A stretch of DNA of 64,000 nt from Flabesymbios commensalis (taxonomy: Eukaryota; Annelida; Polychaeta; Terebellida; Flabelligeridae): the NCBI GenBank assembly GCA_964017125.1, contig OZ024915.1:23234106-23298105 (forward strand), written 5' to 3'. Positions 45,355 through 57,300 of this stretch are shown in pieces (the stretch's first letter is position 1; each line of letters begins with the position of its first letter). Under the pieces are notes generated by a model. It did not search any database and was not told the origin of the DNA. It worked only from the letters and a program-made list of their open reading frames with translations. A program made the position numbers and the translations under genes.

Positions 45355-48300
45355 CTAGAACTGAGATTCAAACAGAAAATTTTAACCCTTTTATCGCGAA
45401 GTTCTCTTATTTAAATTTTCACCCACTTGAGGTTGTGTCTCGCTACTTCAGGTGGGTTAAAATTACTCATATTTGTTTAATTTGGGATTAAACAATTGCA
45501 CGTCTTGATGTTTAACACAAATTTCATTCCCACAAACAATGATTTAAACAGCTAATAAAACGGATTAAAAACGTCATACTTAGCGATGAAAGGGGTTTAA
45601 TGGTATGTTTAGAAAAGTTGTGTTTTACGTAAAATAACACTATTTGTCTTATTTCTTATGTTTCCACTTGAGTAGGTTATTACTATATATCAATATATCT
45701 GAATAGCCGACGATGAACGAAAGCGACGATTATGCGGTATTACCGTGGAATGCAGATTAATATAAAAACATTAATACCCTTAATTCTGAATTGTAATTTA
45801 AGTCGTTCGATCATATTATGACGTCTAAGAACTGTTCAGTACAATTTCAAATTGACTGATATCTTTTTTTATAAAACAAAAAATCAAATTTATTTAGAAA
45901 ATGCGCAAATCTGAGCAACTAAAAATAGACAATTCTAACAGTTTAGTGCCTCATCACCTGATTCGCTACCTATGCAGTGTAACGCGTTAAGATTGATGAT
46001 ACAGATCCAGCTAGGGGTCTGCAGGTCGTTAAAGGTGTTCTTAGCGAAGCTGAAGCGAACAGTACTCATGCTCAACAGTCGCTGATGATCAACTGAGGAT
46101 TTCTGTATCTCCATCGCAATGTGACTTTTAAACTCATTCACGTCGTAAATCTGTACCCAACATAAATCAACACAACTATTAATGCTCTGCACAGCCAATT
46201 TAGACAGAAGCCAGGAACTGGCTATTTTTCGTGTAAGCAGTTACTGCCTTTTGCCTTTCCGTTATTCACTAACAATATTGACCCTCAAAGCGCTAAATAA
46301 TTTAAATTTTGACCCACTTGAAGTTGTGTCTCGCTACCGCGACCCACAACTTCAAGTGGGTCGAAATTACTCATATGTGTTTAATTTGGGACCAAACATT
46401 TGCAAATGTTGATGTTTGAACGCCCACTTTGTTCCCGATAACAGTGATTTAATCAGATTAAAACGACTATAGTCGCGCTTAGCCGCTTAAGGGTTAAACT
46501 ACTGAATAGAACGGTGGTCATAACAAAATACATTTGTGATTTAATTAAAGTTAAAAAATAATTTTATTTCTATAATTAATACTACGAAATATGAGGTTTA
46601 AAGACTATTAGATTTTTACCCAATTGAAGTTGTGTATCGCTACCGCGACCCACAGCATCAAGTGGGTAAAAAATACTCATATAAGTTTAATTTGAGACCA
46701 ATAATTCGCAGATTCCCCCCCAAAAAAATATTGAACACTCATTTTACTTCATCAATATAACTGTGATCGATCGAACGGCTAATAACTTTAACGGACTAGA
46801 AACGATTATATGGTTGGTTGGTTTGGTTTGAAATATGTTTGAAAACGTAGGCCTATAATGGTCCTAGCAGCACGAGGGTTAACCCTTTCAATGTGAGGAT
46901 GAAATTTATACATCAGAATCTGACGTCTATAGACGTCAGATTGTGACATTCCAAGCCGATCCCCGCACTGAAAGAGTAAGCTATTTATAATAGCTGTAGA
47001 CCCACAACATATATATTGAAATGAACATAGGTAGCCAACTAAGCTGATGATTTTAAATGAGAAAACAACTTTGTTCTCTTAGTTCATATAAAAATATTTC
47101 AACACTCTACGGGCTAAAATGTCGGCTATTCACTAACCTTCACGACATCCTCTGTCAGGCGGCCATAACGCTCTATGATATCCGATGATAAACAGTGGTT
47201 CTGAGGCTCTTTGTGACCTTTTACAATCACTGCAGAGTCACACAGCTTTCTGGCGAATATATTTCCTACTTCATCTCGGTATATCTTAATGCCCTGTGAA
47301 ATCGGAAAATGACTGATTTTAGGTTATGTAAAACTAAAGGGGAATTTGTAGTATCTCACTCTAATATATTACACACCCACGGCCTACCAAAAGAGACTAG
47401 ACTTGTTTATAACTAGAATTATTGAATGATTAAATGGTTGAATAAATGAATGAATGAAAGAATTAATTAAATAATTAATGAATAAATGGATGGATGGATG
47501 GATGGATGAATGAATGCATGAATGAATGAATGAATGAATCAATGAATGAATCAATAAATCAATGAATGAATGAATAAATAAAGGACGATGGTGAGATGAA
47601 TCAGATGGCACTACCCTCCACATACAGGACTCGAAATGAGGCCGAGAGCGCTACCTCTCTGTCATGTAGGCTCCCCACAATACTGAATCTTTACGAGTGA
47701 GCAGAGAGACACATTTGTTTCCTTGAAACCTAAATGCCTAAAAACTTAAATTAGAAAGATTACTTTGGTGAATTACATTGGTATAATCAGTTATTTTTGT
47801 AATTAAATATATGATTTACCTTGCCTATTTGTTTGATAATTTTTTGTGTTTCCGAATCTCGTTGTGGATTACTAAAAGCGCCCAGTCCAATTCTGAAAGT
47901 ACAAAATAACATGCTATTTTTAAAATTGATAGTTAGATAATTATTTTTAATGTACAGACATAGAATATACCACAGCAAATGACAAACGCCAGCCCTATGG
48001 TGAGTCAACCCTTTAAGCGCCAAATTATTCAATCGGAATTTTCACCCACTTGAAGTTGTGTCTCGTTGACGCGATCCACAACTTCAAGTGAGTGAAAATT
48101 ATTCAGATTTGCAATCTTCAAATAATGCTGATTGATGTCACATTTTATCTTTAACATGTCTAAAAGGTGGTACATAATGTGCTAATAAAAAATGAAAATC
48201 CGAATATATGCGGCACCGGCGGTGAAAGGGTTAATATCTGGCCAACGTCTCAGGGGGTGTTCCATTAGATCACACATTAACCCATAAAGCTCTAAATTAA

Positions 48301-51300
48301 ATAATTTAATTTTTCACCCAGTTGAAGCTGTGTCTCGCTCCCGCGACCCACACTTTCAAGTGAGCGAAACTTCCTCATATTTGTTTAATTTGTAGAGCAG
48401 ACATTTGCAAATCTTGATGTTTAAATATTCATATAATTTCCAATATCAGTGATTTAACCTACTAATAACACAGATTAAAAACCGCCATAGTCGTGCTTAG
48501 CGGGTAAAGGATTATATGAAATGGCTCTACACGGCACCATATTCAAACAAAAAACGCACGGCTATGCATCGTACTGCATCGCATGGCTTTGTATGTTATT
48601 GTATTGGCTTGAATTAATGATAATATGTGTAAACAATGAAATAAATGCCAGGAACTTCTAATGTCCCAGTAGAGCTCTAACATTAGAGATATATGACAGT
48701 TGTCGGAATTGTTGATATCAAATAAGCTACCGGTACTGATTATAATTAATAATTATGTAGATTTAAGAGTGGGCTGTTTTTCGCGTATGCGATAACGATG
48801 TTTTTTCTAAACTATATATAATTGGATGAAATATCAATATTTCTAAAAACGTACACTTTTCCATCAAAGGATGAGCTGCTGTTGTCGATGATAAACTCCC
48901 AGTTACTCACATACATCTTGTCAATCAGGCGCGACTTCTCATAGTACAGCACCTTGGCCCACATCACTTTGTCCAGCGTGGGAAGTTTCATGACAGTCTC
49001 GCTCACCTGTGCCTAAAGTTTTGAAGTCCAAAGTATAAATCATCTATATCGTTAACATTTTAGAATTATTTTTTTCAAAAAAGGAGCGAAATCTTTCAAA
49101 ATATGATTCGAGACCCAGCGATACTAGTCCTCTTGGGTTTCACCGAAACAAGATACTTAACTTTTCAACTCTTTGCCTACTTATCAAGACACTAGTCATT
49201 TTTGATCAGTTTTTTTAGCCGATTAAGACACTGTTATTGGGAATTAAATGAGTCTTTAAAAATAACTATTTGTAAATAAATGGTTTAAAAAATAAACACA
49301 TATGATTAATTGTCAACCACCTGAGGTTGTGGATCGCGGTAGCGAGACACAACCTCAAGTGGTTGAAAATTTAAAGATATAAACTTAGCAGGATGAGATT
49401 AACTGCTGGTACACAAAATGATATTTCACATTAGCAAATAATTCTGAATTTATTCTAGAAACAATTGTTCCTAAGAAAATTGAATCCAAAATGGAATGAA
49501 TAGTCAACTGTCATCGACTGTGTCATCAATCGACAACTAACTGACATCGACTGTGACATTAATTGTCAACTAGCTGACATCGACTGTGCCACCAATAGTC
49601 AATTAACTGACATCGACTGTGCCACCAATATTCAACTAACTGACATTGACTGTGCCGTCAATAGTCAACTAACTGACATAGACTGTGCTATCAATAGGAA
49701 ATTAACTAGCATAGACTGTGCCATCAATAGTCAACTAAGTGGCATCGACTGTGCCAACAATAGTCAACTAACTGACATCGACTGTGCCATCAATAGCCAA
49801 CTAACTGACATCGACTGTGCCACCAATAGTCAACTAACTGACATCGACTGTGCCACCAATAGTCAACTAACTGACATTGACTGTGCCGTCAATAGTCAAC
49901 TAACTGACATAGACTGCTATCAATAGGAAATTAACTAGCATAGACTGTGCCATCAATAGTCAACTATATGGCATAGACTGTGCCATCAATAGTCAACTAA
50001 CTGATATCGAATGTGCCATAAATAGTCAACTAACTGGCATCGATTGTGCCACCAATAGCCAACTAGCTGACATCGAATGTGCCATCAATAGCCAACTAAC
50101 TGACATCGACTGTGCCACCAATAGTCAACTAACTGACATCGAATGTGCCATCAATAGTCAACTAACTGACATCGACTGTGCCATCAATAGTCAACTAACT
50201 GACATCGACTGTGCCATCAATAGTCAACTAACTGACATCGACTGTGCCACCAATAGTCAACTAACTGACATCGAATGTGCCATCAATAGTCAACTAACTG
50301 ACATCGACTGTGCCATCAATAGTCAACTAACTGACATCGACTGTGCCATCAATAGTCAACTAACTGACATCGACTGTGCCATCAATAGTCAACTAACTGA
50401 CATCGACTGTGCCATCAATAGTTAACTTACTGACATCGAATGTGCCATCAATAGTCAACTAACTGACATAGACTGAGCCATCAATAGTCAACTAACTGAC
50501 GTAGACTGTGCTATCAATAGGAAATTAACTAGCATAGACTGTGCCATCAATAGTCAACTAAGTGGCATCGACTGTGCCAACAATAGTCAACTAACTGACA
50601 TCGACTGTGCCATCAATAGCCAACTAACTGACATCGACTGTGCCATCAATAGTCAACTAACTGACATAGACTGTGCCATCAATAGTCAACTAACTGACAT
50701 CGACTGTGCCATCAATAGTCAACTAACTGACATCGACTGTGCCATCAATAGTTAACTTACTGACATCGAATGTGCCATCAATAGTCAACTAACTGACATC
50801 GAATGTGCCATCAATAGTCAACTAACTGACATCGACTGTGCCATCAATAGTCAACTAACTGACATAGACTGTGCTATCAATAGTCAACTAGCTGATATCC
50901 ACTGTGGAGATAAACAATGTACAATTGCACGTAGTAAGTGGTGATTAAAAAAAATCTAAACAGAAATATTATACTTATTTGCAGATTTGTTCTTGAATAT
51001 AGTTTTATTTGGGGGTTTTAACGTATATATTTCCTATGTTGTTCGGCATTAGTGCGAATATATATTTTAAATATATGTGTGATGGGGTCACCATTGCGGA
51101 CTGTACATAATAGTAGGACCTCATATTTTAGTTTGCTAAATATTGCATTGTATTACATTGCATTGTATTATAATAATGAATTGCATTGTATTTCATAGCA
51201 TTGTATGATATTGCATCGCATTGCATTGCATTGCATTGCATTGCATTGCATTGCATTGCATTGCATTGCATTGCATTGCATTGCATTGTATTGCATTACA

Positions 51301-54300
51301 TTGCATTGCAGTGCATTTCATTGCATTGTGTTACATTGCATTGCATCGTATTGCATTGCATTGCATTGAATTGCATTGCATTGCATTGCATTTCATTAAA
51401 ATGAATTGCATTGCAATGCATTGCATTGCATTGCATTGCATTGCATTGCATTGCATTGCATTACATTGCATTGCATTGCATTGCATTGCATTGCATTGCA
51501 TCGCATTGCATTGCATTGCGTTGCATTATATATTGCATTGTACAAAGTGTGTCATAAAGAAATATAAAATATTTTGTATTTCAATACCTAGTAACTATGT
51601 GGATCCCTTTTTAGTGTGCAGCCAGTACTATTTGATCACTTTGTTTTTAATAATAATAATGTAGAACTCTACTCTATTAACTAGTGGAGGGGGCATAGAG
51701 CCTCAGGACCATTCAATCCTATTGCGTATGTCGAGCCGTTTGATATCTTAGTGAGCAGGAGAGGACAGTTATTAACCTTTCTTGGGTGTGAAGACTGCGT
51801 GTTCCTAAACATCTGGGAACCTCTAACGAGGGCTCATGTTCTGAATCGCTCAGTAATCTGAACAGAGTACCTTGCATTAGTTTGATGAACAATCCAGGTA
51901 GGCCTAGTGTTATAAGAGGAACATCCCACTAAGAATCTCAAAATTATGATTAGCTTAACTTTCTCGTATTATCATTAGCTTTGAATTTTCACCCACTCGA
52001 AATTTTAGATCGCATTCACCACTAATATGTATGTAGTATAAAGCTACATAGCTCTACGCATGCATTATTAACACGATTATCAGTAAAACAACAACTATTG
52101 TGGTAATGAACTAAATTGGTAAGATCACTGGTTGATTAATGGAAATAATTACTCATATAGTCATTTTGTCAGCAATTTCATAGGTTTGACCAGTCTATAT
52201 GATGTTAGATATAATTATATACATTGCCTAGCTACGATTATTAACATTGAATTAAAATATTATATACACACAAAAACTATATTCTGGTCATTATACAATT
52301 ACAATGCTACTTTAAATTTGGATATAATATATTTCGTACACACGTAGTTTTGAAACTTAGAACCCGAATATAAGTTATACTAAGGTAAAATTCGCAATAA
52401 TGATTTTATTGTCACCATTGTCGCTGCTATACTCTAAACCCCAATATGTCTTATACCAGTTTTACACAGAGCCACATATCACCCTCCAGTAGCAAAGCCT
52501 AGCATAAATGAACTCACCGTGAATGATCCTGCCATCTGGGAAACAACAATAATATTACATAATTATTATATACATAATTCTTATGTGTACTGTGGCTGTA
52601 ACCACCTGTCACCAGCGACATGCGATAGCTGTTAGGCGACCTAAACCAAAAAGCTGCCAGCATCATAACAATGCATATGAGGATCAGCTAGCACAACATA
52701 AATCAGACAAACACCTGAACTACTGTCATGCTGACCGTTTTGTGAGATATGCTCATAAAAAATTATGACATTGAAAGACAATATTGATGAATTTACTGCC
52801 TACTATCGCCTACTCGCAATAAAATGGTGGTGATTGGTGACGACGTGTTTTGGTGGAGAACTGCCTTTGCATAAAAAATGACGCGAGACAAAATCTGATG
52901 GCTTCATCATAATCCCTGACCATAAAACCCTATTTTTGCTACCTTGTTTTCTGATCAAGTTAAAGTATAAAATGGGATTTTGGGTAGTGGCGGACTTAAT
53001 TTGCATAATAAATTTGCAATAAAATGCGCGAGACAAAATCTGATTGCTTCATCAGAATCCTTGATCATAAAACCTATATTTAGACACCAAAATTTTCCTG
53101 CTGACATGTTTACTGTCCAAGTTATAGTATCAAATGAGATTTTTGGTAACGGGTAATTTGCATATTAAAAAAACCGTCCAAAGTTTTCATGAGGACAACC
53201 CAGATTATTTTAGTATAAAAGTATATAAGGTCCGCTTATCTGGCAATTCGATTATATATCTCCATGTTGTGTTGTTTTGCATTAAATCTTTGTACAACTC
53301 CATGAACGTTTCTGGTTTTAGTTGTACCCAAGTTACCTCTATCTCTGTGATCAGCATGGTGTTTTCTGGGTACTGGTGTATCCCGCTGCTCGTACACAGC
53401 AGACTAATCCTTCAATTGCTTTCATGTTCGACAGAACAATTTATTTATGTTTTATTTTATATATTACGAAGTAGTAAATGCTATAATCTACGATATATTG
53501 TGCTTAAACCACTGGCACATGCACACATAATTTTTGTGTCATGATAAACGATTCGCATAATATATCCTGAAATATAGCCATCTACAAGGTAATAGTCATG
53601 TGGGAGTTAATTTTAAGAGCATTGGAAACTACTCAAAGTCAACCGCTGCGGGAATTATTACCTTTTTTTCAGTATTAGTATTGTATTGTAATACACACAG
53701 ATTTAGAAAGATCAAAGTGGTCAAATTGTGTAAGATTTAGATAATATAATTATGCAATCTTTTAGCAATATCACCCTCCGTTAGTGTTAAGAGTTATTTT
53801 CTGTAAAACACATAATCTAGTTGTGATATTTTGCAACACTCAAATTATATCAAAAACACCCTCTTTGATTGTTATATAAATTATACTATAAACACACCTT
53901 AGTCCACTAAAACTAATGTTCAACACGCATTTAATATGACATATTATACTATGTGTTAGAAATGCATTTGAGCAACTATGGTTTGAAAAGGCATCATTTA
54001 AGTGTACGCCCTACCAATAATATTAGTAACAATATGATCAGTCCTTGTCATTCTATTATTATTTGTTAACGATGACATTGTCTACGCTGATATATTTAAT
54101 ACAGCCGGTAAAAATATATGTCAAAGTACCCGGTACCCAATCAAGATCAAGAACATTTATATAGCCTACCTCTCTATATCATTATCACAATGAATATACA
54201 TTTTGTTAATGTATTATGTCCTTATATGATAGCAAATACGTGCTCACAAACATTAAGTCAGATAGTGTTCGTAAATTTGTATGAACAATCTCAAAATGAT

Positions 54301-57300
54301 ACAATAGTGTTATTTAATATTGAAGACCATTTAATGATGCTCTACCTATAGCATTCCTTACAAAATATATGATTATATCTGCCACTTAAATCACTAAAAT
54401 GCAATCACAACATTTGCCCTGATGTGCCCGTATATTGTGCTGATGAATTGTATGTTTCTATTTCTCATTCATTTGAAGCTGGAATTGCTAACGCAATTTC
54501 CAGCTTCAAATGACGAGAAATAATCATATTTTTGGAAAAAAAAACCCAGACATCTCCCGAGGTAAAATATTCGAATAACAGATCATCCACCGCAAACTAT
54601 AATAATACTAGTAAGAACAAGGGTGTATCCATATTATCGCACAGTGGTAAGAAGAGCGATTAGATCGATGTTAAATTCTCACAACTCACTTACATGCATC
54701 TAAGGTTTATTTGATGGGATTAAGGCCTAATATTCTTAAATTTCATATTTTATCAATTTCAATGGCATTTTATTTGGTTTGAAACTAGCTTCAACCCGTG
54801 TATATATACGGTCACAGCAGGAGAAGGGGTAATCCCCTCAAAGCCAATAGGAGTTTTATTTTTCAAAAAGAGATTATGTTTAGGACATGATAGAATCGAG
54901 CAAAATAATGACGTACCTGCATCATGGATTGACCTGGTTTAGCTGGGTTCAAGGCGCTGGGGGAAACTGGGTTAGGTCGCGCCAGGTGTGATGAGGGGTT
55001 ATATTCTGTGGGGTTCCTTAGTTTGACTGGAGACGTTATCGTGGGATACGGGTTGGGTTCACTGAAAAAAAAGAGAAGAAAATAATAGACAAATATGTCT
55101 GTTTTCTCCAGTACATGTACATTAGGTGTAACCATGAAAATTCATAATTTAATTTTCCGAGAGATGTAGACTTGTGTTTTGTAGCATTTCCTGTTCAAGT
55201 AATTATCACTTTGACCAAAGTATCGTTTAGGCAAAAAGTGGAGATGTTCTAATAGAAAATTTATTATTTGCTTTAAATATGTACCAAGGTATTGTATATA
55301 TTTTTTCAAGTAGCTAATCTTTGATAAACGTGATAGTAAATTAGTAATACTTATAACTCAGCAACTTAGGCTTAATATATCGCTCTACTCGACTCAATAG
55401 GAAATACATTTACTGCTACATGTATGTGTATGCCATGCTAAAAAAATGCCATACAATGCCATACAATGTCATGCCATGCCACTAAATTCCATTAAATGCC
55501 ATTCAATGCCATGATGTGTCATGTCATGTCATGTCATGTCATGTCATGTCATGTCATGTCATGTCATGTCATGTCATGTCATGTCATGTCATGTCATGGT
55601 ATATCAAGTCAAGCAATGCCATGTTCGGCATGGCATGGCATGGCATGGCATGGCACGGCATGTCATGGCATGGCGTGGTATGGCATGGCATGGCTTGGCA
55701 TGGCATGGCATGGCATGGCTTGACGTGACATGACATGACATGACATGACATGACATGACGTGACATGGCATGGCATGGCATGGCATGGCATGACATGACA
55801 TGACATGACATGACATGGCTTGGCATGGCATGTCATGGCATGGCTTGACGTGACATGACATGACATGACATGACATGACATGACATGACATGACATGACA
55901 TGACATGACATGACATGACATGACATGGCTTGGCATGGCATGTCATGGCATGGCATGGCTTGACGTGACAAGCCGGGCCATATCAAGCCATTCCATATCA
56001 TCGTCATGTCATATCATGTGATGACGTATCATGCCATGCCATGCCATGCCATGCAATGTTATGCCTTGCCATGCCATGTCAACACTAAACAGGCCAGTCT
56101 AAGTTAAGCCTGGTCAGTTCAAACAGGACAGTGTTTGCAGTCAAATTACAGAATGATAATACGTTTATTTACTTCAGTGCACATAATCAGTTTTAAGGGA
56201 TGCCTTATTACTATATTATAAGAGCTTCACAGCTTATATACCGTTTCCCCGCACTGAAAACCTGTAATATACGGGAATGAACTCACTTGGTTGGTGACGG
56301 GACTTCATCTATGGGCGTTCGCTTTAGTCCCTTGCGTGGAGCCCCATTGGGCTGCTGTCCCAGGTTTGAGGCTGCGGGTTTGTTTACTTGTGGAGGCTGC
56401 TGCTGCCTAATTAATCGAGGGGAACCGTTAATGGCCTGTGGTTCAGTTCTATAGGGCTTTGGTAACGGGGTAGGAGGGCTAACAGGCTCTTGCCTCTGTC
56501 TCTCAGCCCTCTCATTAGGGTCTCTGGTGATCAGTTTAGAGTCGCCATACACATTGTTACCCAGTAAGATTGGGGTGGGTTGGTAGAGACCTTTACGGGC
56601 TCCTGGCACTACAGTAGAAGGCGGGCGCAGGCGAGCTTGTACCAACTTCAACTTAATCTCTCCTTCTTCTTCTTTCTAAATTGAATGACAAATACACGTA
56701 ACGTAAACAACTGAAAATCTGAATATAAATAATATCGATAACATTAAAATGTAATAAAATTAAAAATAGCGCGGGAAACAACAATTATGTATAATATATT
56801 TCTATTTATTTCACTTTTAAGTTTAATTTTAGGTGTAATTACCATGTACATAAATTTTATCCTGGATGTCGAACATAGTTAGGGTGCTGGTCACCTGTAT
56901 TCGACATCCTGATGTATACAATTATACTTACAATTGCATATTTATACGATTATTGTATATATTTGTGTATAAAAAGTCTAATAAATAAATAAATAAATAA
57001 ATAAGGACACTCACCGTAATTTGAAGTCTTTCTACATCTTGCTCGCCACGCTTGACCAGCTGATGATCTAGGTCATTGTTCAGCTTTGTGAGCAGGTGAC
57101 ACAACTTAATCTCTCCTTCTTCTTCTTTCTAAATTGAATGACAAATACACGTAACATAAACAACTGAAAATCTGAATATAAATAATATCGATAACATTAA
57201 AATGTAATAAAATTAAAAATAGCGCGGGAAACAACAATTATGTATAATATATTTCTATTTAATTTTACTTTTAAGTGTAATTTTAGGTGTAATTACCATG

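Larger units (their letters stand above)
51541..54454. other. Large myosin-MH2 introns, little recognised
   Basis: Besides the possible microexon at 52518-52535 and the duplication at 52876-53170, only AT-rich unique sequence is seen. The frame at 53134-53544 shows no known domain. Confidence 0.4.

Noticed and set aside
51186-51664. Open frames of repeated Cys-Ile-Ala-Leu-His type
   Set aside because: They come from the (ATTGC)n array, which lacks stops in every frame. No splice or start context.
53134-53544. 136-residue plus-strand frame
   Set aside because: Composition is that of AT-rich intron; it lies opposite the myosin-MH2 gene and matches no family I know.
55496-56007. Open frames rich in Met-Ser-Cys-His-Val on both strands
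   Set aside because: By-products of CATGN pentanucleotide repeats.
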